Shown here one piece after another: positions 31,489 to 41,523 of a stretch of DNA of 64,000 nt. Origin of the DNA: JACCZX01 sp963791315 (GTDB lineage: Bacteria; Pseudomonadota; Gammaproteobacteria; Burkholderiales; Burkholderiaceae_F); the NCBI GenBank assembly GCA_963791315.1, contig CAWBRQ010000001.1:1-64000 (forward strand), given 5' to 3'. The notes beneath the pieces are model-generated. The model saw only the letters and a program-made list of their open reading frames with translations. It was not told where the DNA came from and ran no database searches. Positions within the stretch are counted from its first letter, which is position 1. Every line of letters starts with the position of its first letter. Both the position numbers and the translations under genes were made by a program.

Positions 31489-32376
31489 ATGAATGCTTCG
31501 GCTCCTTTGATTGAAGTGGACCTCGAGCACTGGGATGCGACACCAGCACCCGAGGAGCAAGCGGCAGCGATTGCCGCGGCCGAATCCGGGAAAGTGCTTT
31601 TTTTTCCGCGCCTCGCGTTTGCGCTCGAGCCGGAAGAGCGCCGACTTCTGTCGGCCGATTGGTTGGATAGAAAGGCGAAGAACATAAGTTTCGATTCGAA
31701 GAGTGGGACGCTGGCGGGTGCGCTCGGAACGACAGCCGATATCGCCATGTTGAACCGGATGATCCAGCGCTTTGCACACTGTGCGCGAGGTTTGATCCTC
31801 AGCCTGTTTCCCGCTTACGAGCCGGCAGTCGTCGTCGCGCGCACAAGCTTCCGCCCCGTGGCGGCCGCCAACCGCGAGGCCTCATGGCGCAAGGACGATC
31901 GCCTGCTTCACGTCGATGCGTTCCCGTCGCGACCGAATCGTGGCGAGCGCATCCTGCGGGTTTTCAACAACCTGAACCCGCACGGCGAGCCGCGAGTATG
32001 GCGCCTCGGTGAACCGTTCGAGGATCTTGCCGCGCGATTCCTCCCCAGTATTCGCCCCCCTCTGCCGGGAGCCGCGCGCATGCTTGCGGCGTTACGGGTC
32101 ACGAAAGGGGTCCGCAGTCCGTACGATCACATCATGCTGCAGCTACACGATCGGATGAAAGCGGATGCCGCCTATCAGCTGAGCGTGGGTTCGTCCGAAG
32201 TGGCGTTCCCACCCGGAAGTACGTGGGTGTGCTTCTCAGATCAAGTCTCGCACGCAGTGCTGCGCGGCCAGTACATGCTCGAGCAGACGCTGCATCTCCC
32301 CGTAGAAGCGATGTACGCCCCGCGCGACGCCCCGTTGCGGGTGCTGGAGCGGCTCGCGGGCCGCCCCTTGGCCTGA
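31489..32376 (+). CDS. kdoO: Kdo hydroxylase (Fe(II)/2-oxoglutarate dioxygenase)
   Basis: LESGKVLFFPRLAF-like text near residue 35 (AAESGKVLFFPRLAF), KAKNISFDSKSGTLAGALGT and SWRKDDRLLHVDAFPSRPNR match the KdoO family of lipopolysaccharide-core hydroxylases. The metal triad can be assigned to HVD (about residue 142) and the distal histidine in FSDQVSHAVLRGQYMLEQT; NLNPHGEPRVWRLGEPFEDL is family-typical. 295 residues, normal. It converts a Kdo residue to Ko in LPS. Unusual content for a cassette region; a half attC follows it. Confidence 0.85.
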   Translation: MNASAPLIEVDLEHWDATPAPEEQAAAIAAAESGKVLFFPRLAFALEPEERRLLSADWLDRKAKNISFDSKSGTLAGALGTTADIAMLNRMIQRFAHCARGLILSLFPAYEPAVVVARTSFRPVAAANREASWRKDDRLLHVDAFPSRPNRGERILRVFNNLNPHGEPRVWRLGEPFEDLAARFLPSIRPPLPGAARMLAALRVTKGVRSPYDHIMLQLHDRMKADAAYQLSVGSSEVAFPPGSTWVCFSDQVSHAVLRGQYMLEQTLHLPVEAMYAPRDAPLRVLERLAGRPLA

Positions 32377-32413
32377 GATGTACCGGCGCGCCCACTGAAG
32401 GGCGACGTTAGGC
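32373..32413 (+). repeat. Half attC (R' side)
   Basis: GGGCGACGTTAGGC at the right edge is a proper R' box with part of an arm (CGCCC and GGGCG can pair), but the left side reads GCCTGAG instead of GCCTAAC. Degenerate or truncated site behind the Kdo hydroxylase gene. Confidence 0.45.
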
Positions 32414-32441
32414 GGCACACGCCACATGGGGATCGCACACG

Positions 32442-32981
32442 ATGATCGTCATTGCCCCTTACGATCCCGCATGGCCGGCCCTATTCGATGCCGAGGCCGC
32501 CCGAATCCGCGAGTCGTTCGGGCCCCTAGCGATGCGAATCGAGCATGTCGGGTCGACCGCCGTGCCTGGGCTGGCAGCAAAGCCCGTCATCGACATCCAG
32601 GTGTCTGTTCGATCTCTGGCGTCACGAGAGTTCTTCGACGGACTGCTGAAGCAATTGGGTTACGCGCACTTCCCGTTGGGTGAATTCGATCTGGTCTACC
32701 CCTTCTTCAAGCGTCCGCACCGCTGGCCCAGCACGCACCATGTGCATCTCTGTATCAACGGATCGGAACAGGAGCAAAACCACATTGCCTTCCGCGATCA
32801 CCTGCGTTGCAATCCCGCTGCCGCGGCAGCGTACGTTGAGCTCAAACGCGGCCTCGCAGAAGTCCACCTGGGTCTTACGATGGAGTCGCAGGAACAGTAT
32901 TCACTGGCCAAGACCGAGTTCATCCGGTCGGCTCTCAGCGAGTCGCTCGTGCAAGCCAAGAGGCCCAGCAGTGCGGCCTAA
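32442..32981 (+). CDS. GrpB/UPF0157 family protein (cassette)
   Basis: MIVIAPYDPAWPALFDAEAA, then RIEHVGSTAVPGLAAKPVID, is the family signature with the GST and D residues of a nucleotidyltransferase fold. HHVHLCINGSEQEQNHIAFR and DHLRCNPAAAAAYVELKRGL follow. 179 residues. GrpB proteins are very common integron cargo; the reaction is unknown. Its stop codon overlaps a collapsed attC. Confidence 0.88.
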   Translation: MIVIAPYDPAWPALFDAEAARIRESFGPLAMRIEHVGSTAVPGLAAKPVIDIQVSVRSLASREFFDGLLKQLGYAHFPLGEFDLVYPFFKRPHRWPSTHHVHLCINGSEQEQNHIAFRDHLRCNPAAAAAYVELKRGLAEVHLGLTMESQEQYSLAKTEFIRSALSESLVQAKRPSSAA

Positions 32982-32994
32982 CCCTCCGTTAGGC
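32976..32994 (+). repeat. Collapsed attC: R'' and R' boxes five bases apart
   Basis: GCCTAACCCTCCGTTAGGC: perfect R'' and R' boxes separated only by CCTCC, the whole hairpin lost. It marks the right end of the recognisable array. Confidence 0.7.
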
Positions 32995-33020
32995 GCACGC
33001 TGACCCAACCGCCATACAGG

Positions 33021-33049
33021 TTGCACCGCCGAGCGTTGCCTGCTACTAC
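33021..33049 (+). promoter_or_regulatory. Possible promoter of the second dpp operon
   Basis: TTGCAC, 17 bases, TACTAC, about 70 bases before the dppA start, is the best sigma-70-like pair in the 120-base gap. Weak match; a GAAGGAG ribosome site precedes the start. Confidence 0.3.
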
Positions 33050-33118
33050 TATCTGACTCAGCGGCCCGGTTCGAGGCCGAATGCCACGATATGACCCACA
33101 CCGGTGAAGGAGACAACA

Positions 33119-34921
33119 ATGAACGAACATGAACTGCGCGATCTGATCGAGGACGTCAGAAGCGGCGGGGTGTCGCGCCGATCGTTTGTCCAGCGCATGA
33201 CCGCGCTCGGACTGACTGCGCCGATGGCGTCGATGCTGCTGTTGAATGCCGGCGTGGCGCAGGCGCAGGCCGATCCTCCGTACAAGCCGACCAAGCGCGG
33301 CGGCGGCGGAACACTGAAGGCGCTGTGGTGGCAAGGCACCACCTTGTTGCAACCTCACTTCGCCAACGGGACCAAGGATCAAGAGGGCTCGCGGATCTTC
33401 TACGAGCCACTCGCGGTCTGGGACAAAGACGGCAACCTGGTGCCGATTCTCGCCGCGGAGATTCCGACGCCACAGAATGGTGGTGTGCTCGAGGGCGGCA
33501 AGGTCGTTCGCTGGCGGCTCAAGCAAGGGGTCAAATGGCACGACGGCACGCCGTTTACCGCCGACGATTGCGTGTTCACCTGGGAATACGCGCGTGAGCC
33601 GACCACCGCGGCAGTGACATCCGGTGTGTACAAGGACGTCACGGTCGTCAAGGTCGATTCGCACACGATCCTGGTGTCGTTCAAGAAGGCCACGCCGTTC
33701 TGGGCCACGGCGTTCGTCGCGGCCGAGGGCATGATCATCCCGAAGCACCTTTTTGCGCCGTACATCGGCGCCAAGTCGCGCGAGGCGCCCGCGAATCTGA
33801 AGCCGGTCGGCACCGGTCCGTACAAGTTCGTCGACTTCAAGCCCGGCGACATGGTGCGCGGTGAGCTGAACCCGAACTACCACATGCCGAACCGGCCATT
33901 TTTCGACGCGATCGAGATGAAAGGCGGCGGCGACGCGACCTCGGCCGCGCGCGCGGTACTGCAAACGGGCGAATACGACTACGCGTGGAATCTGCAGGTC
34001 GAAGACGAAGTGCTCAAGCGCATGGAGGCCGGCGGCAAGGGGCGCGCGTACATCGTTCCGAGCGGCGACATCGAATTCATCCAGCTCAGCGTCACCGACC
34101 CGTTCAACGAAGTCGACGGCGAACGATCGAGCATCAAGTCGAAGCACTTCGCGTTCAGCGATCCGCAGGTGCGCCAGGCGATGGCGCTGCTCGCCGACCG
34201 CAAGGGCATGCAGGACTTCATCTACGGCCGCACCGGCGTGGCGACCAGCAATTTCGTCAACAACCCGCCCCGGTTCGTCTCAAAGAATACGAAGTTCGAG
34301 TTCAACATCGACAAGGCCAACCAGATTCTGGACGCTGCCGGCTGGACCAAGGGTGCCGACGGCATTCGCGAAAAAGGCGGCAAGAAGATGAAGTTCGTCT
34401 ACCAGACGTCGATCAATGCATCGCGCCAGAAAGAGCAGGCGATTTTCAAGCAGGCGTGCCAGAAGGCGGGCATCGACCTCGAGCTCAAATCGGTGACGGC
34501 TTCGGTGTTCTTCTCGTCCGATGTCGGTAATCCGGACACCTACGGCAAGTTCTGGTGCGACCTCCAGATGTACACGACGACGATGACGCAGCCCGATTGC
34601 GAGCGCTTCATGGACCAGTACCTGACGCGCGAGATCTCGTCGAAGGCCAACAAATGGCAGGGGCGCAACATCTCGCGCTGGCGCAGCGACGAATACGACA
34701 AGATCTACGTCGAGGCCGAATCCGAAATGGATCCGGTCAAGCGCGCGGCACTGTTCATCAGGATGAACGACCTGGTGGTCGGCTCAAACCACATCATTCC
34801 GCTGATCAGCCGGCCGCGCGTGCGCGGCGCTTCGCTGAAGCTGGTGACGAACCTGACCGGATGGGATCTCGACTTCTCGGCTCTGCAGAACTGGTATCGC
34901 GAAGGAGGCCAGGGGGCGTAG
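33119..34921 (+). CDS. dppA: Peptide-binding protein of ABC transporter (SBP family 5), Tat-exported
   Basis: ATG at 33119 follows GAAGGAG. The leader contains SRRSFVQRMTALGLTAPMAS, a twin-arginine motif with a hydrophobic stretch, ending AQA. GGTLKALWWQGTTLLQPHFA, RWRLKQGVKWHDGTPFTADD, KPVGTGPYKFVDFKPGDMVR and FAFSDPQVRQAMALLADRKG are family 5 landmarks. 601 residues, at the long end of the family. It binds peptides or similar solutes in the periplasm and feeds the permease encoded by the next two genes. Distinct from the dppA at 15 kb (little shared text, different export route). Confidence 0.9.
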   Translation: MNEHELRDLIEDVRSGGVSRRSFVQRMTALGLTAPMASMLLLNAGVAQAQADPPYKPTKRGGGGTLKALWWQGTTLLQPHFANGTKDQEGSRIFYEPLAVWDKDGNLVPILAAEIPTPQNGGVLEGGKVVRWRLKQGVKWHDGTPFTADDCVFTWEYAREPTTAAVTSGVYKDVTVVKVDSHTILVSFKKATPFWATAFVAAEGMIIPKHLFAPYIGAKSREAPANLKPVGTGPYKFVDFKPGDMVRGELNPNYHMPNRPFFDAIEMKGGGDATSAARAVLQTGEYDYAWNLQVEDEVLKRMEAGGKGRAYIVPSGDIEFIQLSVTDPFNEVDGERSSIKSKHFAFSDPQVRQAMALLADRKGMQDFIYGRTGVATSNFVNNPPRFVSKNTKFEFNIDKANQILDAAGWTKGADGIREKGGKKMKFVYQTSINASRQKEQAIFKQACQKAGIDLELKSVTASVFFSSDVGNPDTYGKFWCDLQMYTTTMTQPDCERFMDQYLTREISSKANKWQGRNISRWRSDEYDKIYVEAESEMDPVKRAALFIRMNDLVVGSNHIIPLISRPRVRGASLKLVTNLTGWDLDFSALQNWYREGGQGA

Positions 34922-34959
34922 GAGTTCAAAGCGGGTCCGAGGACCGATAGGGTTGCGCC

Positions 34960-35919
34960 GTGGGTTCCTACGTCCTGCGGCGTTTGCTGATCGCGGTGCC
35001 CAGCTTGCTGGGCATCAGCGTCGTGCTTTTCACCATCCTGGCGCTGGCACCAGGCGATCCGTTCGGCGAACTCGCACTTAATCCGAATGTTCCAGCAGAG
35101 GTTCGCGATCAGCTGCGGAAGAGCTTCGGCCTCGACGACCCGGGCTGGCAGCGCTACTTCCGCTGGCTTGCAGCGATGCTGCGGGGCGACTGGGGCTATT
35201 CGTTCGTCAGCCGCGTCGACGTCGACAGCCTCATCCTGCAGCGCCTACCAGTCACGCTGGTCGTGATCGGCGCGTCGCAGATACTGGCGCTGCTGATCGC
35301 GCTGCCGGTGGGCATCCTGTCCGCCGCCAGGCCCTATTCGTGGTTCGACCGGATTGCGAGCACGCTCGCCTTCGTCGGATTTTCGCTGCCGACTTTTTTC
35401 ACCGGTCTGCTGCTGATCCTGCTGTTCTCGATCAAGCTCGACTGGCTGCCGTTCGTTTACCGTGCCGACATCAGCGCCAGCGGTTGGCAGTGGTGGTGGG
35501 AGCACATCAAGCAGTCGATCATGCCGGTGGCGGTGCTTGGACTGTTCCAGGGTGCGAGCTGGACGCGCTACGTGCGCTCGGCGATGCTCGACGTGATCCG
35601 CCTCGACTACGTGACGACAGCGCGCAGCAAGGGACTCGCGGAGCGCGTGATCCTGATGAAGCACGTCGTGCGTAACGCGCTGATTCCGGTCGTCACGCTG
35701 GTGGCGCTGCAGTTGCCGGCGATTTTTGGCGGCGCGATCGTGACCGAGCAGATCTTTCGCATACCCGGCATCGGCTCGCTGCTGATCGATGCCATCCTCC
35801 GCAACGACACTCCCGTCATCATGGCGGTGACCTTCGTCTTCTCGTGCCTCGTGATCGTCTTCAACCTGATTGCCGACATTCTGTATGGCTGGCTCGACCC
35901 TCGCATCTCCTATCGCTGA
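34960..35919 (+). CDS. dppB: Peptide ABC transporter permease
   Basis: GTG start at 34960. MGSYVLRRLLIAVPSLLGIS, then VVLFTILALAPGDPFGELAL, is the DppB N-terminus; six membrane segments can be counted, and the EAA loop for ATPase contact reads YVTTARSKGLAERVILMKHV. The C-terminus NLIADILYGWLDPRISYR is standard. 319 residues, intact. Forms the membrane channel with dppC. Confidence 0.92.
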   Translation: MGSYVLRRLLIAVPSLLGISVVLFTILALAPGDPFGELALNPNVPAEVRDQLRKSFGLDDPGWQRYFRWLAAMLRGDWGYSFVSRVDVDSLILQRLPVTLVVIGASQILALLIALPVGILSAARPYSWFDRIASTLAFVGFSLPTFFTGLLLILLFSIKLDWLPFVYRADISASGWQWWWEHIKQSIMPVAVLGLFQGASWTRYVRSAMLDVIRLDYVTTARSKGLAERVILMKHVVRNALIPVVTLVALQLPAIFGGAIVTEQIFRIPGIGSLLIDAILRNDTPVIMAVTFVFSCLVIVFNLIADILYGWLDPRISYR

Positions 35920-36817
35920 GGCCGCCGTCGTCCGGCGTGCGAACGGTTCGCCATGGGCCGAGGCGTGGCGTCGGTTTCGCCGCCACCGGATGGCGCTCGT
36001 CAGCCTGATCGTGCTCGGCCTGATGGTCGCGGCGGTCGTCTTCGGCCCGCTCGTGTGGCGGCATTCGATCGAAGAAATCGATTTCGCGGCACGGCTGGCC
36101 GGGCCGTCACTGGCGCATCCACTTGGAACCGATGATCTGGGCCGCGACATCCTGGCGCGCGTGCTCTACGGCGGCCGCATCTCGCTGGCGGTGGGCCTGG
36201 CGGCGATGACTGATGGCGATCTTCTTCGGCGTTCTGATCGGCGCCGTCTCCGGCATCTCACGCGGCAGCATCGACGCCGCGCTGATGTGGCTGACGGATC
36301 TTTTTCTGTCGCTACCGCAATTGCCGCTGCTGCTGATCATCATCTATCTGTTCCGCGACACTCTTAAGGGGATGTTCGGCGTTGAAGTCGGCACCTTCAT
36401 CCTGATCGTCGCCGTGATTGGGGGCTTTCGCTGGATGCCCGTGGCGCGCCTGGTGCGCGCGCAATTCTTCTCGCTGCGCGAAAAAGAGTTTGTCGAAGCT
36501 GCGCGTGCGCTCGGCGCATCAGTGCCGCGTCAGGTGCTGCGGCACCTTTTGCCGAATTCGCTCGGGCCGGTGATCGTGGCCGGAACAATCGATGTCGCGG
36601 CAGCCATCATCGCCGAGTCGACACTGTCGTTTCTCGGACTCGGCTTCCCGCCCGACATCCCGACCTGGGGCCGGATTCTGTTCGATGCCAAGGACTATCT
36701 GGACATCGCGGCTTACTGGGCCTTGTTCCCGGGACTCGCGATCTTCCTGACCGTGCTGACGATCAACTTCGTCGGCGACGGGCTGCGTGACGCGCTCGAT
36801 CCGCGCAAGGTGATGTA

Positions 36818-36818
<1 letters not shown>
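35885..36818 (+). CDS. dppC: Peptide ABC transporter permease, one frameshift
   Basis: Starts at 35885 inside the dppB end (35-base overlap). SPWAEAWRRFRRHRMALVSL and AHPLGTDDLGRDILARVLYG, then GRISLAVGLAAM, are the DppC opening. A single-base break near 36,207 leads to FFGVLIGAVSGISRGSIDAA and the EAA loop EFVEAARALGASVPRQVLRH, ending DPRKVM. About 310 residues joined. Second permease subunit. The break lies after an ATGACTGATGG run and is probably a sequencing error. Confidence 0.88.
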
Positions 36819-37794
<976 letters not shown>

Positions 37795-37798
<4 letters not shown>

Positions 37799-38769
37799 CA
37801 GCACCGTTGCTTGAGGTTAAGAACCTCGTCAAGCACTTCCCGATCAAGGCCGGCATGCTCCGGCGTGTCGCGGACAAGGTGCACGCGGTCGACGGCGTGA
37901 GCTTCGATATCGACCCCGGTGAAACGCTTGGTGTCGTTGGAGAATCGGGCTGCGGCAAGAGCACCACTGGGCGCTGCATCCTGCGGCTGATCGAGCCGAC
38001 TTCGGGTGAGGTCTGGTTCGAGGGCAAGAATGTCACGGCGCTGGGCAAGAACGAGCTGCGTGCGCTGGCGCGCGATATGCAGGTCATCTTCCAGGACCCG
38101 TACGCGTCGTTGGACCCGCGCATGACGGTGGGTGCGATCGTCGGCGAGGCGCTGATCATCCACAAGCTCACGAAGACCGCGCGCGAATTCGAGGACCGTA
38201 TCGTCGAGCTGCTCGAAACCGTCGGTCTGAACGCCGACCACATGCGGCGTTACCCGCACGAATTTTCCGGCGGCCAGCGGCAGCGCATCGGCATCGCCCG
38301 TGCGCTGGCGGTGAGTCCCAAGCTAGTCGTGTGCGATGAAGCCGTGTCCGCGCTCGACGTATCGATCCAGGCGCAGGTGATCAACCTGCTCGAAGACCTG
38401 CAGTCCAAGTTCAGCCTGACCTACATGTTCATTGCGCACGACCTGTCGGTCGTCGAGCACATCAGCGACCGCGTGGCGGTGATGTACCTCGGACGCATCG
38501 TCGAGATCGCATCGTCGCGCGAGCTGTATTCGAGACCGCTGCACCCCTACACGGAAGCGCTGCTGTCGGCGGTGCCGATCCCCGACCCTGCCGTCAGACG
38601 CAAACGCATCATGCTGCAAGGCGACGTGCCCAGTCCGATCAACCCGCCCTCCGGCTGCCCGTTTCACACGCGCTGCCCGATCCGCGAGCTACCCCTTTGC
38701 GCGACCGAAGTGCCGGCGCTGAAGCGCAGCAGCGAAGGACACTGGGTATCGTGCCACCTCCGCGGCTAG
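37795..38769 (+). CDS. dppF: Peptide ABC transporter ATP-binding protein
   Basis: ATG overlaps the dppD stop by four bases. VHAVDGVSFDIDPGETLGVV, Walker A GESGCGKSTTGRCILRL, FQDPYASLDPRMTVGAIVGE, FSGGQRQRIGIARALAVSPK, LVVCDEAVSALDVSIQAQVI and the tail PSGCPFHTRCPI identify it. 324 residues, intact. Last gene of the dppABCDF operon. Confidence 0.92.
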
Positions 38770-38792
38770 CGTCCTGGGTCAGTTCATTTGTC

Positions 38793-39323
38793 ATGCAGCG
38801 AAGACTCATCGTCATCACTGGCAGTTCTGGAGTCGGTAAGTCCACACTGGCGCGAGCACTCCAGGAGGAACTCCTTCCAGATTATTGGCTTCACTTTTCT
38901 GTCGACACGATTTTCTACTGCCTGCCACGTTCGGTGGTTCTGCGGGTAGATCTCGAGAACGACCACGCACTAGTGGACGCGAAGGCGATCGTCACCAGCG
39001 CCTACGCTTGCGCTGGGACATTGCTTGATCTCGCTCACAAGGTCATCTTTGACGCCGTCATCTTGACCGAGAAGGGAGCCCAGAAAATGTTGCGTGCGTT
39101 CGATCGTTTCGATCCACTGCTGGTGGAACTAACTTGCTCATGGGAAGAAATTAAGAAACGAACTCTAACCCGAGGTGATCGGACGCTGGCAGAAGCCGAG
39201 CACGGATACCGGAACGCCGGTGGACGCCTTGATACCCATCACACCTTTGACAGCACCAGCGCGAGCGCTGAGCAGATCGCCGCACAGCTCGCAACAATCA
39301 TGCGCGGCGGCGGTGCAGCCTAA
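38793..39323 (+). CDS. P-loop small-molecule kinase, chloramphenicol phosphotransferase-like
   Basis: From ATG at 38793, MQRRLIVITGSSGVGKSTLA carries Walker A GSSGVGKST. HFSVDTIFYCLPRSVV follows, with the aspartate that in CPT proteins contacts the substrate, and the lid region KKRTLTRGDRTLAEAEHGYR. 176 residues. It probably phosphorylates a small hydroxylated molecule; antibiotic inactivation is possible but unproven. The stop is followed by GCCTAAC, an R'' box, but no R' box lies behind it, so it looks like a cassette gene with a decayed attC. Confidence 0.78.
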   Translation: MQRRLIVITGSSGVGKSTLARALQEELLPDYWLHFSVDTIFYCLPRSVVLRVDLENDHALVDAKAIVTSAYACAGTLLDLAHKVIFDAVILTEKGAQKMLRAFDRFDPLLVELTCSWEEIKKRTLTRGDRTLAEAEHGYRNAGGRLDTHHTFDSTSASAEQIAAQLATIMRGGGAA

Positions 39324-39370
39324 CTCCTCGCATCTTTGCTAGGTGCTCACAAAACAATGAGACGAGGAAC

Positions 39371-40027
39371 ATGAGAAACTTGGTTGTGGGCACTTTCGTG
39401 ACCCTGGATGGCGTCATGCAGGCGCCCGGCGGCCCCAACGAGGACCGCGACGGTGGCTTCCAACATGGCGGGTGGCTAGTCCCCTATTTCGACGAGAAGT
39501 TCGGCGAGATCATGACCGAGTGGACGAAGCGCGCCGACGCCTTTCTTCTCGGCCGTAAAACCTATGAGATGTTTGCAGGCTCCTGGCCCAAGTCCACCGA
39601 TCCGACGGACGAGATTGCCACAGCGCTCAACATCCGGCCGAAGTTCGTCGCTTCCAGGACGCTCGATAAGGTCAACTGGAACAACTCCAGCTTGCTCAAG
39701 GGCGACGTTGCTAAGGAGGTCGCGAAGCTCAAGGCACAGGAAGGCGGCGAGATTCAGGTTCACGGCAGCGGCAACCTCCTCCAGACCCTACTGAAGCACG
39801 ATCTCATCGATACGCTACGTATCTGGCAGTTTCCGGTTGTTCTCGGTACGGGCAAGCGCCTGTTCGGGGAAGGCACGGTCCCGCGCAGTTTCCGGCTTGT
39901 CGACACGCAGCTGAACACGACCGGTGCAGTTCTGCACGTCTACGAACGCGTCGGCAGCCTCAAGTACGGCGAAGTAGAGGTGGGCCAGGAGACCGTGATC
40001 TTCGATTCGGAGCCATCACATCGGTGA
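39371..40027 (+). CDS. Dihydrofolate-reductase-fold protein (RibD C-terminal type)
   Basis: MRNLVVGTFVTLDGVMQAPG, then DAFLLGRKTYEMFAGSWP, EIQVHGSGNLLQTLLKHDLI and DTLRIWQFPVVLGTGKRLFG, are standard for the YyaP/YwjB-like reductases. NADPH binding is expected at the GSGNL turn. 218 residues, intact. The physiological substrate is not known. Common in cassettes and in scattered genomic sites. Confidence 0.85.
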   Translation: MRNLVVGTFVTLDGVMQAPGGPNEDRDGGFQHGGWLVPYFDEKFGEIMTEWTKRADAFLLGRKTYEMFAGSWPKSTDPTDEIATALNIRPKFVASRTLDKVNWNNSSLLKGDVAKEVAKLKAQEGGEIQVHGSGNLLQTLLKHDLIDTLRIWQFPVVLGTGKRLFGEGTVPRSFRLVDTQLNTTGAVLHVYERVGSLKYGEVEVGQETVIFDSEPSHR

Positions 40028-40031
40028 CTCA

Positions 40032-40425
40032 ATGTGCGACGTGATTACGCATAGCGGTGGATGTCATTGTGGGCGGGTTCGATTTGAGGTGGTCGCGCCA
40101 AAGAGCGTGAGAGTGTCAGAGTGCAACTGTTCCATGTGTAGCAAGGCCGGTTACCTTCACCTTATTGTCCCGGCCGATCAATTCAAGCTTCTTTGCGGCA
40201 ATGACGTACTCAAAACCTATAGCTTCAATACGCACACGGCTAAGCACCTCTTCTGCTCCGTGTGCGGCATCAAGTCGTTCTATGTGCCGCGCTCTCATCC
40301 GGATGGCATCAGCGTTAACGCACGCTGCATTGACTCCAAAACGATTGAGGATTTGACCATTGACGCTGCTCAACGGCCGCGAGTGGGAAGCGCAGTACCC
40401 GAAAGGTCGCGGCGAGTACACCTAG
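40032..40425 (+). CDS. GFA-family (CENP-V/GFA) zinc protein, one frameshift
   Basis: SGGCHCGRVRFEV, CNCSMCSKAGYLHLIV and LFCSVCGIKSFYVPRSHPDG provide the zinc cysteines (CxC, CxxC, CxxC). SVNARCIDSKTIEDL follows; the expected end, LLNGREWEAQYPKGRGEYT, lies one frame over and stops at 40425. A single-base break near 40,365 explains it; the other frame runs on to 40586 without family-like text. About 130 residues. Glutathione-dependent formaldehyde-activating enzyme-like; true role unknown. Confidence 0.8.
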
Positions 40426-40598
40426 TGACAACGACCGCCGCTGACCGAAACGGTCGTCATGTGAATCATGAGATGCGGTTCCCGCAGTGGGTGCCTGCGG
40501 AAGGTTTGGAGCAAGCCCAGAACACAAGCGAAAGCGAAGCACTTGCCTCGTTCAGTGCGTGCAGCACCATCAGGCACGTGACCTAGGAAGGCTCCACC

Positions 40599-41078
40599 AT
40601 GTCGACGATCGAACAACCCCGACCACCCTTTCCCCCGTTTGACACGGCAACAGCAACGCAAAAGGTTCGCTTGGCGGAAGACGCCTGGAACACGCGGGAT
40701 CCGCAGCGAGTGTCCATGGCGTACACGCCTGACAGCGTCTGGCGCAATCGCGCGGAATTCTTCACCGGGCGCAAGGCGATCCAACAATTTCTGGCTCGCA
40801 AGTGGACCAAGGAACTCGACTATCGGTTGATCAAGGAGCTGTGGGCTTGTCAGGGCAACCGCATAGCTGTTCGTTTTGCCTACGAGTGGCACGACGACTC
40901 TGGTAGCTGGTTCCGGGCGTACGGCAACGAGAACTGGGAATTCGATGACCAGGGGTTCATGCGACGCCGGATCGCGAGCATCAACGATCTTCCAATTGCT
41001 ACTTCAGAACGTAAATATCACTGGCCGCTCGGAAGAAGGCCAGACGATCATCCGGGGTTGTCAGCGCTTGGCTTGTGA
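40599..41078 (+). CDS. DUF1348 / SnoaL-like (NTF2-fold) protein
   Basis: PPFDTATATQKVRLAEDAWN, RDPQRVSMAYTPDSVWRNRA, EFFTGRKAIQQFLARKWTKE and RFAYEWHDDSGSWFRAYGNE match the DUF1348 family, a cone-shaped NTF2 fold. 159 residues, intact. Function in cells unknown. The stop overlaps the next start (GTGA). Confidence 0.85.
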   Translation: MSTIEQPRPPFPPFDTATATQKVRLAEDAWNTRDPQRVSMAYTPDSVWRNRAEFFTGRKAIQQFLARKWTKELDYRLIKELWACQGNRIAVRFAYEWHDDSGSWFRAYGNENWEFDDQGFMRRRIASINDLPIATSERKYHWPLGRRPDDHPGLSALGL

Positions 41079-41470
41079 ACACGACTGACGCCGCCTGGTA
41101 CGAGTTCCGCAATGCCATCCATGCGCACGACTTCGCGCTTGCGGAAGAACTTCTTCGCAAACAGCCTTCGCTGCTTCACTTGGCGAATAGCCTCGGCGAG
41201 ACGGTGCTTCACTTCCTCGCCGTCGAGAACGACCGTGAAGGCGTTTCGTGGCTTCATGCCCGTGGCGCTGATCTCGACACCAAGAATACATTCGGAACTC
41301 CGGTCCTCTTCGAGGTAGCCTCGTTGGAGTACAAGGAACTGTTCAAGTGGTTCGTTGCGAAAGGCGCAAACCTTCGCGCGACGGATCAGGAAGACCAAGA
41401 CTTGGTTCTTCATCTGCTCGAATACGAACGCAACGAAATGGCCGAATGGGTGCGAAAGAATGGTGCTTAA
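41075..41470 (+). CDS. Ankyrin-repeat protein
   Basis: GTG at 41075 overlaps the previous stop. ALAEELLRKQPSLLHLANSL, GETVLHFLAVENDREGVSWL, HARGADLDTKNTFGTPVLFE and KGANLRATDQEDQDLVLHLL make about three ankyrin units. 131 residues. Likely a protein-binding module. Its stop overlaps GCTTAAC, an R''-like box, and GCCTAAC follows 28 bases later, but no hairpin or R' box is convincing. Confidence 0.8.
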   Translation: MNTTDAAWYEFRNAIHAHDFALAEELLRKQPSLLHLANSLGETVLHFLAVENDREGVSWLHARGADLDTKNTFGTPVLFEVASLEYKELFKWFVAKGANLRATDQEDQDLVLHLLEYERNEMAEWVRKNGA

Positions 41471-41523
41471 CCGCATGCATTCAGCCAGTCGAACGCATGC
41501 CTAACTTTCTCGGGAGATCGGAC

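Noticed and set aside
41465..41520. attC behind the ankyrin gene (GCTTAAC ... GCCTAAC)
   Set aside because: Both boxes are of the R'' kind and no GTTRRRY partner or convincing hairpin follows.
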